64,000 bases of DNA from Kudoa neothunni (GCA_964304625.1 OZ199839.1:1550001-1614000), one strand, 5' to 3'; counted from the first letter of the stretch, positions 1 to 12,952 are shown. Translations and numbers: made by a program. Notes: generated from the sequence alone by a model not told the origin.

Positions 1-506
1 AATGCCAATACCGAACGATAATATTAATATTTATTTAAAGTGGCGCAATCTTGACAATGGATTTTGAGATACACATTATATCTCTTTCCCTGTATTTTCC
101 CCAACTGTTATTGCAGTATACAAAATTGAACCATTAATTATTAATATTACATTATTAAGCCTAATATTTTTTTTAATAATTTTCATTAGGCATTTCAGGC
201 TTATAATTTCCTATTTATTCAGCAATGAAATAATGTACTAGGAGTTCCAAGTTAGCTATAGTTTTTTTATGAATTATTTCATTTTAATAGAAAGCTGTAA
301 TATCTTATTGAGTTAATTTTAAAATTAAACTTCTAATTACTATTTGAAGGAAAAGTAATTCAAAGATATTAGTTATCAATTTTAGCAATTATTAGAGAAA
401 ACCATTGATTTTAGGTCGTTGATGGATATTTTTATGAATGCCATATTTTTATTAAAGCCATTCTGCTTCGTTAATATTATATACATTAGAATGACTTTAA
501 TATTAT
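1..506. other. AT-rich stretch, no gene seen
   Basis: Very AT-rich sequence with no open frame or family I can recognise. It may be intron or 3' flank of the weak minus-strand candidate at 507-947, but nothing in it settles this. Confidence 0.4.
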
Positions 507-947
507 TTAAATTGTTTGCAGTCGGATTAATAACAAATAATCCCAGTCTACCTTATGTGCATAAGCGTTTGCATAACGAACTAAAAAAATAAATAAGATT
601 TTTTCATAATCGGCATATGAGACATATTCATAAGGGAAAAAAATCTTATCCATAATTTCATTAATCAGAATAGAAAATAAAATATGAAATAGGTCAACCT
701 CAAAACTGGTGTGTCTTGTCCTATTGGACAACTTGAAAGGTTAAATAAATTTATAAATACCTTGATACATGATAAAATAACATTTAATACGAAATATAAT
801 AATATTAAATTCGAATTGTATGATTTTGTAGAAAATAATAATTATTTTCTATAGGTGAGGGTACTCCGGCAGAAGCGTCAATTACCAAAGGCCCCAACTC
901 CAAGGCCAATCCATAGCTTATGATTCCCAACGTGCTATTCACTAACA
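507..947 (-). CDS. possible internal exons of a membrane protein (unrecognised)
   Basis: Two minus-strand pieces look coding. The upstream one (about 947-863) follows a good acceptor (pyrimidine-rich run ending TTAG) and reads as a hydrophobic segment containing NSTLGIISYGLALELG and then PLVIDASAG, followed by a GTACCC donor. The downstream one (about 731-507) reads without stops and contains HTSFEVDLFHILFSILINE and KIFFPYEYVSYADYEK; its open frame begins at TTG, so it is not a start exon. The hydrophobic content suggests a multi-pass membrane protein, possibly a transporter, but I cannot name a family or prove the two pieces belong together. Upstream exons would have to lie beyond the SINE or the assembly gap. 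It could equally be chance open frame in AT-rich DNA. Confidence 0.25.
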
Positions 948-960
948 AAACCTAAGAAAA

Positions 961-1360
961 TTATTTATTTACTTGTCATAAAATTTTAATTAATTATTCG
1001 TACTACTAGTTTTTCTTATATAACATGTTATGACATCCTATTCGTCTCGTTACTTATATGTATTTTTTGCATGATCTAAGCTGTTGCAATGTTGTAATAA
1101 GTGTAAGCTCTAAATATCACTCAAACATCTGTTTTCAGACTACTTAGATTATATTTTGAGCATATGATGAATCACAAAAATTATCAAAAATTTTAATCGA
1201 TGAAGATTTTTATTTCCATTTCACTTTCAGTATTAAATTTAAGATTAAAAATGGCGAAAGAATATAAATTCAAAAAAACTTATTTGCTTCGAAAATAAAA
1301 AGGAAATTGACTGTTTTATTTAAATTATGAAAACTAACATGGTTATCATTAAAGAACGAA
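961..1360. other. intergenic, nothing recognised
   Basis: AT-rich sequence between the candidate exons and the SINE. I see no open frame, repeat end or RNA structure in it. Confidence 0.4.
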
Positions 1361-1850
1361 TCTTTTTTTTGTTTACAAGGTCAAACCCCTGGCGCAAATT
1401 GTTAGGTTGTGAAGTTCGGGCCGGTTAGACCTTCTCCATTTATGCTGTAGGCACCGCAGCGTCATATTAAGACGACTTAGGTTTATCCAATTGTGTGGGA
1501 TTTTAACTCACTAGCCATGCTCGTTCGGAGCAACCACCCTCCCAACCATACCCTGAATTAATACAGAATTGGTCTAAGAAAGTCGCTTGAATGCAGGCGT
1601 CGGCTCTACAGATACCCCTACTCCTATTGGGTTTTATTTCATTCCTCTACTCCGGCGTTTATGAGCACCAAATATCTACCTTTCCTTTTTCAAGTATGAT
1701 CACGATAAATTGTAGATCCTTGCGATTACAACAACCTTCCTACCGAATTTCGGATTTAGAGATCAGGAACGCCCAGATTGCGCATCGAACCTCGTAACCT
1801 CAAGGTAAACGATCTCGACCTAACACCATTATGCCATATTGTCTAGGCAG
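1361..1850 (-). mobile_element. tRNA-derived SINE, copy 1
   Basis: About 490 bp, read on the minus strand. The 5' head near 1840-1770 carries a pol III A-box-like TGGCATAATGG and a B-box-like GAGGTTCGATGC, the spacing expected of a tRNA-derived promoter. The 3' end is a short A-rich tail (T-run at 1361-1370 on the plus strand). It aligns along its length with a second copy at 37801-38292. An imperfect target duplication flanks it (TTAAAGAACGAA at about 1349 and TTAAAGATCGAG at 1851). SINEs of this type are mobilised by a partner LINE, which I do not see here. The body is unrelated to a named family as far as I can tell. Confidence 0.75.
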
Positions 1851-1892
1851 TTAAAGATCGAGGTTGCATTATTCGAAAACTGTTCTTTCTTT

Positions 1893-2092
1893 NNNNNNNN
1901 NNNNNNNNNNNNNNNNNNNNNNNNNNNNNNNNNNNNNNNNNNNNNNNNNNNNNNNNNNNNNNNNNNNNNNNNNNNNNNNNNNNNNNNNNNNNNNNNNNNN
2001 NNNNNNNNNNNNNNNNNNNNNNNNNNNNNNNNNNNNNNNNNNNNNNNNNNNNNNNNNNNNNNNNNNNNNNNNNNNNNNNNNNNNNNNNNNNN
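1893..2092. other. assembly gap (200 N)
   Basis: Exactly 200 undetermined bases, most likely a placeholder for a gap of unknown size. Open frames that run through it are meaningless. It begins about 40 bp beyond the SINE head, so a repeat probably broke the assembly. Confidence 0.95.
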
Positions 2093-2810
2093 CGCGCGCA
2101 GCCAGGAGATATTCACAAATGAATGAATCTTTTTCGTTCATCTACTTTTCAAACACCACCAAATCTTGATAAATGAATAAAAAAAATTATATTTTGATAC
2201 ACTGTCTTTTAAAATGTTAATTTGTTTAAAATGCATAATCTAATGGTGCTCCTAATGCCGACAAAAGCCTGTAGTAATGCTTTTGATGTATCCAGGCTAA
2301 GCTCGAAATTCACTGTCGAAGCATTTTGTTGTGTCTTTCTTTAAAACAGTGTTCATAAAATAAAGAATTTTATTGAACAATGTCACCTATTTAATATTTC
2401 ACTAAGAAATTTGTTGGTAGATAGTTCGTAGATTGCTGATAGATTGTTGTTGAGGGTTGATTAGGTATTTGAATGGTTAGGCTGTTATAGAGATAGAGTA
2501 GTTATTTTATTCAGAGTTGGATAGGATGTAAAAATTAATAAATATAAAACATGCGCAAACACTTAACAATGGACGATAACGCTTGACTTGGGGACGGTAC
2601 TCGCTAAGTCGAATACATTCGTCGTGGACATTCAACTCGTCATATAGGTTTGGTGCGGTGGTGTTGTAATCTTCAGGTAAATCACGTCAATATTAATAAT
2701 TTCGGCTAAAATTGGTTCAATTATAAAATTTTGCGGGATTTAAATGGGGGATCGATTATTTTGGTTATGAGTTCGATGTGAGTACTACAGTGGATACATT
2801 TTTGTAGACA
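2093..2810. promoter_or_regulatory. upstream region of INO80
   Basis: No open frame of note. The part at about 2560-2690 is less AT-rich than its surroundings and contains several CpG-bearing stretches, as expected of a promoter or 5' UTR for the INO80 gene that starts at 2811. A CTTCAG/GTAAAT junction near 2678 could be the donor of a 5'-UTR intron. No TATA box can be singled out in such AT-rich DNA. Confidence 0.3.
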
Positions 2811-5800
2811 ATGTCCGGCGACAATTCTTCAAACAATTTACCAAAACCAGACCATATTTTAAGTCAAATTCCTTCCGATAATGCAGCCGCAAAGCTACAT
2901 GACCAATCAACCACTAATGTTGTTGTTGCTGCTGCTGCTGCTGCTGCAAAATCGCCTATCTATTGTGGGAATGGCGACCGTAAAAGTTTATCTCTGATGA
3001 AACGCCTAGATCAACAATGTTTCGGGCAATTGCTTTCTCTCACCAATTATTTGACTATGTTCGAAGAGATTGTGGGGGACCAACTACCAGAAGATTCCTT
3101 CGAGTGGGTGTTTCGAGTTTGGATTTTTTTTATTTTTGTTAGCGTTCAACAACACATTCCAACACCAGTATCAAATGAAATATCCAGTGGAGATTGTAAG
3201 GGGGGAGAAAATTTGAATTTTGATTTTTCAAATGTTGGCCAACAGCGCCACCATTTAAAGGTATCCTTCGCTGTTGGGCTACGCACATCCGATTGAATAC
3301 TATTAAAATGTAGGATGCATTAAGTTGTCACGACCCTATTGCAGCTGTATCTGACAACCCCACGGAACGGATTGATGAATTGGTTCATCTGTATAAATTT
3401 GAGTGCAACCAACGTCGACAGTTATCCAAGACCAAAAGAGTATCGACTCATTTGTTTCAATTTTCCTAACAACCACCTAGAATATTGACCGTTTGAGAAA
3501 TTATTCCACAGGAATTATGACCAATCGAGATAAGTTTGATGAATCTGTGTTGACTACTTCGCCAAAAATGTCCAAACGTAACTAATTTATTTCCAATAAC
3601 AAGCGAGATTTCTTGTTGATTAGTCGATGGTAAACAACCGATCAGCAGTAAAATCAATCAATCGATTTCTTCGTCCACCCAGGAAACTACATCATCAAAT
3701 TCCATCAGTATTACCACCAATATTAAGGAGAAAAGGGGCGATAATGAAGTATATCTATTGAATGGTATTGATTTATTTGGTTGTGATTAGTTTGTTCCTG
3801 AAACCACACGAAAACGTCGAAAAAAACACTTCATAGGATCGGACGGTCTGTTTCTTCTCCAATGTGATACAGATGGAGTGAGATTTCGTTTCTATTGCGA
3901 TTTCATCTCGAAAGCTGTCCCAAAAGTATGCTGATAACTATAACACCTATTAGAAATGCCATTTTTATTATGCATGGCTTCAATCGTATATTTTTATTCT
4001 GTTGATTAGGTTCACCGCTACAGAAACTCCGTCCGAGCCAATCTAGTTAACACTAAGAGAAAGGTTGATAATCAAACGGTTTGCGACTTTTTTTATTTAT
4101 TATGATTTTAGTTGGCGAACAACTTCAACAAATATAAAAGACGTTATCATACATTGTCAAAGAAAAACGAACGTGATTTCCATTCTCGCGCCAAAAAAGT
4201 GTTTAAAGAAGTCTGCAACTACGGCAAACGAAAAGCTAAAGCCGCTCATTCCAACAAAAAGAAAAAGGAGCAAGAAGCTGTCGACAACCGAAAGCAACAA
4301 ATTCAATACAAAGAGGTTTGATTTTTTTTCTTTGTTGTAGATTGTATGTAGCGTTGACTGTAGATGAAACGCCAACAACGTAAACTCAACTATCTCATTA
4401 CTCAGACCGAACTTTTCTCGCATTTTATGGGTTTAAAAACTCCACAAGGTCCATTATTTCTTGATTAATGTTAATATATTCGATTGTCATTGTTTGTTTG
4501 TTTGTTCAATACATACATTAACTTTTGTTGATACTGTGGGTTAGAATCCTCCTCGTTCGATATCAACAACGACGAACTTGCCAAAATTCTCAGTATTCTT
4601 GATGAGGGCGATAACACTTCCGAAACCAAAAATGAATCCACAACTGTTGCCCCTTCTGATCCCGTTGTTGAAAACGATCAATATGGTTGGTTTTTGTCTT
4701 ACTCATTGAAATTTAAATTTCTAAATGAACATTCGAATTTCAATGGCTCACTCTATCTCTATAGATGTTGATCAAGCCAAATCATCCGCTATGGAATCCA
4801 TTAGAAAAGCTGTGGAGAAACAAAACCTACGACTAAGTCAATATCAAAACAACAACAGCAATAGCGATAACATTATCTCCATTGAGGAATACTTTCAACA
4901 ACCTAATATCATATTCAATGGTAAACTGAAGGGATATCAATTAAAGGTTTGGCATTTATATACTAATTTAATTTATTGATGTTCTTATCGAATATCAACT
5001 TTTAGGGAGTTTCGTGGTTAAGCAATCTCTATGATAAGGTAATTTATTGTTGAGAAATTGGCGCAATTAGTAATGATGTATGAAATTATTTGACAGGGTT
5101 TCAATGGCATCCTCGCTGATGAAATGGGTCTCGGAAAAACTGTTCAAACAATGTCCTTTCTTTCGTATCTTGCCGAGGTTACTCATTCATTAGTTATTTT
5201 TTAACTGTTATAATTGATCGTATAGACTCGTAATTTGTGGGGTCCTTTCCTTATCATTTCCCCCTCCTCCACCCTTCATAATTGGCAGCAGGAATTTACT
5301 AAATTTGTGCCCGAATTCAGTGTTCTTCCCTACTGGGGCACTGGAAATGAAAGAAAATTACTGCGTTCATTTTGGAATTCGGTAACTTTTTATTTAAGAT
5401 CTTACAAATTTTTAATTTTTATACGACAGAAAAAAAAATTTCTTCAATCAAGACATGATGCTCCCTTCCATGTTCTCATTACCAGCTATCAATTGGTAAG
5501 TTGTTGAACTTGTGATACAAAGTAGTAAATATCCATTCTTGTTAAAGTGTTCTTGATTATATGATTACGTATTTAATCAGTAATAATTTAATATAATATA
5601 ATTGTTTAATTAATCTATTTTTTTATTGATTAAATATTAAAAAAATTGATTATTATAATTTATTTAATTGCTTCAGTTATAATTCAACCACTCGATTGTA
5701 GTTTGTTATGATTCAAATGCAATGACTATTATATTAATTAAATTATACTTAATCGCTTTTTAATTTATTTATAAGAAAATTAATTATCAATCGCTCTATT

Positions 5801-8800
5801 CTTTAAATATTATTTGATTGTTTAATTGAAATCAATTAGGTATATTCAATGAAAATTTCTTTTTTTTATAAGAATTTTAATTATAATTTAACTTTATAAT
5901 CACATAATTACTCGATTAATGTTCCTATGGAATTTCCATTTCATTTTTTTCGGATTAATATGTATTGAATTGTTATTTTTATTGGAGATTTTTATTTATT
6001 TATGTGAATTATGTTAGTTATTTTAAAATAATTTATAATTCTTAATGGTGACTAATTGAACTATTCCTTACTTAATTAAAATAAGCTTTTTTATTTGAGA
6101 AATTATTAAATCGCTTTAATTCTCCCAAATCTGGTGAAGAAATGTATAGTATAATTAATATTCATTTGTAAGTTACGATGTTGAGGTTTTTGTTGTGCTA
6201 TTCCTTTTTAAAATTGCGTACTGATATTATGATTGTATATATCAATATTCGATAATTACTTTAGGCATCTTTTCAGATAAATCGTGGGAATTATTTTGTA
6301 TATTCTTATGAAATGTAAAAATATCTCTTTTTCATTGTTAATATACATGATAGATGTATATCCTAATATATAAGGTAGTAGTGTCCGTGTGTGTGCCTCT
6401 AAGTACGCATATACGCATATGCGAAAATATTTTCCTTATAGGGAGTCATATATTAAATTTTAAAAGTTTGTTGATATTTGAAAAATTCACTTAATTTCTT
6501 TCACGCGACTAAAATTTCCAAAAAGTACTTATGAAATAGTGATTTTGTCGATTTAAAGTTTGTTTATCGGATTGCATGAGTTCGACTATAGGATTAGCGC
6601 CTGCTTATCTCATGGTGATGGTCAGTTGAAATTAACTTGCCCCTTATATGCTCTATCAAATGTTTAGTTGAGCGATGTCATCTGATTTTTTATGTAATGT
6701 TGGCGTGTCTATTTGGGTGTTTGCGAAAATACAATCTTTATTTCTGGAGTTTTAACGTATTGGACTTGATAAGCATATTTTGAAAGTTCTATTAATGGTT
6801 TTTAGATATGATAGAAATTCTATATTTACATTATTAATAGCGGGTTGATAGTGCGTGTTACAATCAGATAGATTGGTGCATTATAATGTAAGTACCATGT
6901 CCGTAGATTTCATTGAAATCGTTCCGTTATGTTGAACTTTCAGTGGTCCATTTCAGTGCTGATTGTTGAACGTTTACTTCATTCGATTATTTAAATTATT
7001 CGTGTTGATATAGGCCGCGATTTGTGGCAGTTTGTTGGAAAAAACGCATTTTAGTTTATGTGGGGCCAATGGATATTAATTTGAGCAATTAAAATTTATT
7101 TTCTTGTGTTTTCTTTCATTTCTATTACCTTTTCTATTTTTTATCCCTTAAAAAGTTAACGGTGCACTTATTTTCTGAGCTGGGCTAGAATTAACTTTTA
7201 AAAATCACCCGGGCCATAAAGTAACGTGTTTGATTGCATTTTAAGAGTGTTTGAATAAGTCGCGAACGAAAATAAAATAGGGCACTGACCTTAAATTATT
7301 TAGCGTTGGTGCCTGGGCAAGAAATTGTTAATTAAAAACCGGGATTGTCACACTCCTGCACAGAAATGATCATGGTTTAAATTTCGAAATCAAAATCGAC
7401 AAAGTATGAGGTTTTAAAAAAATTAGTTTTTCTGCTTATATATATATATATATATATCAATTTGAAACATAATTTTTTGAATGTTGTTGAGAAACGTCTC
7501 TATGCGAAATCTTCCCCCAAACAACGCTGGGCAGTTCGCGCTAGAACTGATAATAAATAAATTATATTTGATCAGTTTTACGGTTATAGCGCTATCTTCG
7601 AAGAAATAATCTGTGTAGGATTTCTATTATATGGTTTATATTAATGTTCGTTCATAAATGTAGATAATAAATATTAAAAGATTTTAAATGGGAAAACACT
7701 ATTTGCACGGTGGAATTCTATTCTAAACGAAATGTACTCTTGTCCTATGAAAATTTTTAATCCCAGGGACTCTTACAAGCTGTTTAAAAATTTAATTTTT
7801 AGAATCTGCTGTATTTAATTATTTTTTGCCATTGAGAACAGAGCGGTGGGTCAAAAATAATTAAATATAGTCAAAATTTACGTCATTTGAATATTATTTA
7901 CCGCGCCAATAGCCACATCTTTTTAAACCAGGGCCGTTAACCTACGACCCGTCAGTAATCTCTACCTGCCTGCCATGCATTGCCTGACATACAAATTTTC
8001 CTTGATATTTAAAGCACTTAAATAATTTTTATTTATCTAGATTGTTTTTCCAAATATTAATATGTCGTCGATATAAACATAAATAATTCGAATAATAAGA
8101 TGAAGTAAGATTACAACCATCTGTATTGAATTTAATCACAGAAAGTTAAACTTAGAGGATGATTTCAATAAAATCTACGGACGTGGTGGTTGTATTAATA
8201 AGCTTCAATCCAGCCGATTATAGAATTCCTTATCAAATCGCTATTTATGGTGCAAACAGACTTTTTCTCATATTTTAAACCATTAATAGAACTTTTAAAA
8301 CATACCTATCACACCATATACGTTAAAACTCCCGCCAGAAGTGTATATGCGCAAAACCCCAAATATACACGCCAACATTATATAAAAAGTCAAGTGGTAT
8401 CGCTTACTTTTAATTTGATAAAGCATATAAGGAGGAAAGTTACTTTCCACGGACCATCACCATTACCTAAGCCGGTGTTAATCCTATTGTCGAACTCAAG
8501 TAATCCGTTAAACAACCTTCGAATCGACGAATTCACTATTTTCTAAACACTTTTGGGACATTTGGAAGTGTAAAAACGATTTAAAGATTTTTTGAAACAT
8601 TGTGATTTAAAAAAAATTTTGATGCACATGCGTACTTGCTGACACACAGACACTTGAGCTTTATATATATATAGTAGATTTCTAAAATAACGTCAAAATT
8701 ATTTCTATATAAAGTAAAATATTTTTAGGAATGCATATAGGTAATCTAATGTAATTTGACATCGTCCAATAAATCATTCATTCACAAGTTGAGCATGGGT

Positions 8801-11800
8801 TGATTACACTACACTTGCAAATTATTAGAATATAATATTTTTGATGCAACTTACTTTTATAATTTAAGTAACTTTATTAATTCTTCTTTCTATATTTACA
8901 TTCAAAATTTGAATTAAGAATAATGTAACATTTTAATATACCAATTTTGATACGTCTCATATAATAAGAATTAGAATAGGTCTGTTCGACCCACCCACTG
9001 TTCATATGGTTGCCGATCCCCGTTTAAAAAGTTTACTAGAAAATATACGGTTTACGTGATTTTCGGTAGTTATAATTAATCTCCGATTGAATTTTTATAT
9101 GTTAAATTTTACTTTTATTCGAAATTATATTTTTTTGTTAAAATTTTATCTAATTTAAAAAAATTATATATTTGATGTCTATTATTTATAAATCAATTTT
9201 GGTCGTTTATATTCTAATTATCTTAATTTAATATATTTATTTAACAAATTACACTAAGAATGTGTAATTTAAACTTGTTAACATTAATTTAGTCATATTT
9301 TCAACATTTGATTTTTTTAATTTGAGATATATTAAATAAGAATGGACTTTACTGGGAAAAAATTGTAATAAATTAATATATTATGAGTTAGATTGTTCGT
9401 GATGTTCAATTTTTTACAAAATTAAACTGGCAATATATGGTGTTGGACGAAGCCCAAGCAATTAAAAGTTCGAACAGGTTAACATTGGTTTTTTGTTAGG
9501 CATGCATTCTAAAATTATTATAGTCAACGCTGGCAAAAATTGCTCAGCTTCAAATGCCGTAACAGACTTTTACTTACTGGAACCCCGATGCAAAACACAA
9601 TGGCAGAACTGTGGTCTCTGTTGCATTTTATTATGCCAGTTCTTTTTGACAGTCATGAAGAATTCAACGAATGGTTTTCTAAAGACATCGAGGGACGTGT
9701 TGAAAATAAGGCTGCCGTTGATGAAAGTACAATTATTTTTTTATCGCTTTTCCGCATTTTTTCTAATATGGTATGTGTAGCTCATCTTTCGCGTTTGCAC
9801 ATGGTTTTGCAACCGTTCATGTTAAGACGAACCAAAAAAGAGGTCGAAAAAGAACTTACCGATAAGGTGAGTTCATGTTAATTCTACTACTTCTTTGAAT
9901 AATAGAGCATATTGTTGATATCATTAATTTAATAAAAATAATTATAGGTGGAAATTTTGGTCAACTGTGGACTCAGCCTAAGGCAAAAGTTCCTCTATCA
10001 AATCATCAAGGAAAAACTTTCCAGCAATGACATTATGGATGCTATGTATAAAAAGATTGGCGCTGCCAACAAAACTGCCATGATTAACAGCTACAAAAAG
10101 CTAATGAATTTGATGGTTCAGTTTAGAAAAGTGTGCAACCATCCAGATTTGTTTGAGAATAGAGATGTTTATTCTCCCCTGTACGTTAAGCCTATTGAGT
10201 ATTCGTTACCAAATTCATTTCTTGATCTTCGAACTGCATTCAAGCCTTTAACGATAGTTTCAAAACTTTTCAATGTATTTTCGGCTGAGAATGTTACGAC
10301 TCAATTTTTCGAAAACAATTCCAACTTTGGGGGAATGTACTATTGTCGTGTCGCTCCAAGCGCGTTGGTAAAATGTTCCTCAAGCCTGTTGTTTCAGTTT
10401 CAATATTACCTACATCAATTATTTGCTCAACAGTCAAAACTCTATCTTAATGAGAACGATAGTGGAACGGAGTCGGCTGCATCAAACCGACACCAGACTA
10501 AGGCATTGATGAATTTGATGATTTGGCCTAGATTTAAATTATCAGTCATACGGTTATTGGCCGATTTCAGCGCTGCTGTCAGTGAACTAACCATTATTCG
10601 AAACAATACTAATATTAGCACTTGTGGGATAGTTAAGATAACCCCAAAATGCACCTTTTTAAATGTGAACGATTCTTCAAATGAAAAACTTTATAATGTG
10701 GAAAATGCTCCTAACCATAACGAAATTAGAGAATATAATAATAAAATATACACCCTCGAATCAACCTTTGATGACTCCCTCCGAACTTACCCCAATATTG
10801 TTCTTAGTGCTTTCTGTAAAAAGGTGACCACTTCTCCACCTCAAATTAAAATGATCTCCAAACGGGCCACTGTTCACCAGGTCAATTTGAATCAACTCAA
10901 TAAGCAGAATGAGAGTTTTCTTATTGATGGCGGTGGTGAGATGATGCCCCACTATTTCCCAATCACCCACACCAACCATTGGTCCTACAATTCCAAACTG
11001 GGATTCAGTGCGATATGCCCTCCCCAGGGATGGTCAAATGTGGTCAAGTCGGATCCATCTGAACTTATAGTAGACAGTGACAAGATGCTTGTTTTGCATT
11101 CATTGTTGTCTCGTTTGAAATCACAGGGTCATCGTGTTTTGATCTATTCACAAATGACAAAAATGATTGATATTCTCGAGGTTTAACATTGTTTTTTGTT
11201 TTTATCCTTGGATATTAATTGTTGATGTATATTTAGAATTATCTCATAAGATTAAAGCACAAGTATGTAAGATTGGATGGGTCGTCAAAGATGGCAGATC
11301 GTAGAGAGACTGTTTCCGATTTTCAAACCAACACTGACATTTTTGTCTTCCTACTCAGTACCAGAGCTGGTGGCGTTGGTATCAACTTGACTGCTGCCGA
11401 CACTGTCATCTTTTACGACAGTGATTGGAATCCCACTGTCGACCAACAGGCCATGGATCGGGCTCATCGTCTTGGTCAAACCCGCCAAGTCACTGTTTAT
11501 CGTTTAATTTGTGTTGGCACAGTCGAAGAGCGTATTCTTCAAAGGGCAAATCAAAAATCTTTGGTTCAACAGATGATCATCTCCGGCAAAGATAAAAATA
11601 AATCTCTCAAACCAAAAGAAATTGTCGCTCTCTTATTGGACGAGGACGAACTGCAACAACGTATGAAAGCTCGTAGAGAATCTGCTACTACGGAGCGTCG
11701 AAAAAATAAACCTGTATTCTTATATTTTGGAGTCTTAAATTTAAAATATTATTTAATTACATAGGCAAAAAATCAAAGTGCCACTAGTTCCACTATTAAA

Positions 11801-11942
11801 AGTTTAACTGCCCCCACTAAGAAAACTACTAAAAGAAAAAAATCGACTCCAAACACTTCAGGTAAATGATATTCTATTTCATTCTCTTTTTTAATCTTTT
11901 CCTCACTTAGATTCTCTTGATAAAAAAGTAAAGGTGGTTTGA
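2811..11942 (+). CDS. INO80: INO80 chromatin-remodelling ATPase
   Basis: Snf2-family DNA-dependent ATPase, the motor of the nuclear INO80 complex that slides nucleosomes and exchanges H2A.Z. I resolve 22 exons coding about 1,360 residues, close to metazoan INO80. The order is a low-complexity N-terminus with an Ala run; the DBINO domain across 4010-4430, ending in [20 protein letters not shown]; helicase lobe 1 with Walker A DEMGLGKT at 5118-5141 and the Walker B box [11 protein letters not shown] at about 9442-9474 (DEAQ instead of DEAH is typical of INO80); [17 protein letters not shown] at about 9560; an unusually long, poorly conserved insertion inside exon 9958-11180; and lobe 2 with [19 protein letters not shown] and [17 protein letters not shown]. 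The C-terminus is basic and ends KKVKVV. Introns are 39-114 nt except one of 3,896 nt (5496-9391). An AATAAA lies at 12106. The start is the first ATG of the open exon. Confidence 0.95.
2916..2949 (+). repeat. GTT/GCT trinucleotide run in INO80 exon 1
   Basis: A short run of GTT then GCT codons encodes a few valines and seven or more alanines near residues 37-46 of INO80. It is a simple in-frame repeat, probably length-variable, in a region outside the conserved domains. Confidence 0.7.
6361..7544 (+). mobile_element. non-autonomous Helitron-like element, copy 1
   Basis: About 1.18 kb with no coding capacity. The left end begins TC after an A (TCCTAATATATAAGG) and runs into a GT-rich stretch. 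The right end is GCTGGGCAGTTCGCGCTAG, a weak hairpin followed by CTAG, fitting the CTRR terminus of Helitrons. It aligns throughout with the split copy at 54636-58264 and with the partial copies at 8150-8678 and 53392-53660. Helitrons move by rolling-circle replication and insert between A and T without target duplication. No Rep/helicase protein is encoded here, so the family assignment rests on the ends alone. Confidence 0.55.
7660..7950 (+). repeat. unclassified interspersed repeat B, copy 1
   Basis: About 290 bp that aligns with 42590-42870. Shared blocks include a CACGGTnnAATT stretch, a CTTACAAG(T/C)TGTTTA stretch, GATCTGCTATATTTAATTATT or close variants, and a final ATTATTTAC. Identity is roughly 70-75 percent by eye. 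I see no clear terminal inverted repeats, coding capacity or pol III boxes, so the class is unknown; a decayed MITE is possible. Confidence 0.55.
8150..8678 (-). mobile_element. Helitron-like element, reversed 5' fragment
   Basis: Read on the minus strand, it begins TCTACTATATATATATAAAG after an A and follows copy 1 from its left end through the segments matching GGATTACTTGAGTTCG and CCGTAGATTTTATTGAAATC, then stops. The right half of the element is missing. It faces copy 1 in the same INO80 intron, giving a long inverted pair. It has no coding capacity of its own. Confidence 0.55.
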
Positions 11943-12454
11943 TCTCGAAAATTCTTATTACGTTCCCATTAATGGAAGTCAATAATCTACTTGTTGCTTA
12001 TCTTAGAGTATTAATGCGTAATTATTACCTCAAGAAGTCGTTGTTTTATAGCTTACACTTCTTAACATTTAGTTTCAAATTATATCTGTATACTGATCCT
12101 ATTTTAATAAAATGAATGTTTTTGCACTTGTTTATTTTTTGGTGAAAATTTTCGTTGTATATGCTTTTTGCTGTGTAATTTCTTCTTCATATTTAAAGTT
12201 TCCTGTATTATATGTATATATTATATGTAAGTATAGTCAATGATCCTAAATATATTACGAACTTGACTATGAATAAAATATAAATTCTTTTATTATTTCA
12301 TTAATTAGATCTTATTATTTAACTTAAGGTAAAGGGCTTTACATTAAATATTTAGGGACTATTAAAGAATTTCGAAAACGCATTCTTTAATTACATAAAA
12401 AAAGTGGATATTGTAACGGATCGTACATTTCAGATAGGACGAGTTTTGACAATA
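11943..12454. other. INO80 3' flank
   Basis: AT-rich. It contains the AATAAA polyadenylation signal at 12106-12111 and nothing else I can name before the pogo-like element begins. Confidence 0.5.
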
Positions 12455-12952
12455 CAGTCGAGCCTCGATTATCCGGAAGAAATTATAGATTTTATTGACA
12501 TTACGTGCCGATAAATGTTCCATTATTCGGAACCTCGATAACCGGAAGAACTGTTTAATCATATTTCTGAATAAAAGTAGCAACCACCACTCTACTACGT
12601 ATACAGTGTATCATATATACCGGTGCAATATTTATAACAAAAATATTTCTAGGTTATTTACTAATAAATTTTCCTTTTAAAACTTAAGTTAAACATTCAG
12701 TTCTTATATTAATTTGTACATTATCTGAACACATGCCTGTATGTATATTAAACAAAAATTAATTATCGATTAAGTAAAAATAGGTTACTCCTCTGCAGAC
12801 GTGTTAAACTGCCATAACTATGTAATTTTCCCTTTAAGTCTCCATATTCTTAGATAATAGATATGTTAAAATTTTCAATTTGAATAGCAGAAGTTAAAAT
12901 ATTTTACTTAATAAATAGTAAAAAATTGCTTATTAATCAGGTAAATAATCCT

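Larger units (their letters stand above)
5496..9391 (+). other. INO80 giant intron hosting repeats
   Basis: This intron is more than thirty times longer than the other introns of the gene. It starts GTAAGT after the codon for CAATTG and ends GAGTTAG before the exon that reads [22 protein letters not shown]. It holds a forward Helitron-like copy (6361-7544), a second repeat (about 7660-7950) and a reversed, truncated Helitron-like copy (about 8150-8678). The outer parts (5496-6360 and 8679-9391) are plain AT-rich DNA. The open frame at 8247-8546 lies inside the reversed Helitron copy and is not a gene. Confidence 0.85.

Noticed and set aside
1760-1850. SINE head as a tRNA gene
   Set aside because: A and B boxes are present but the cloverleaf arms do not pair properly and the body continues for 400 bp; the same in the second copy.
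1829-2169. Open frames across the N block on both strands
   Set aside because: They are open only because undetermined bases were translated as X; they carry no information.
8247-8546. 99-codon plus-strand frame in the INO80 intron
   Set aside because: It lies within the reversed Helitron-like fragment and corresponds to non-coding sequence of copy 1; no domain.
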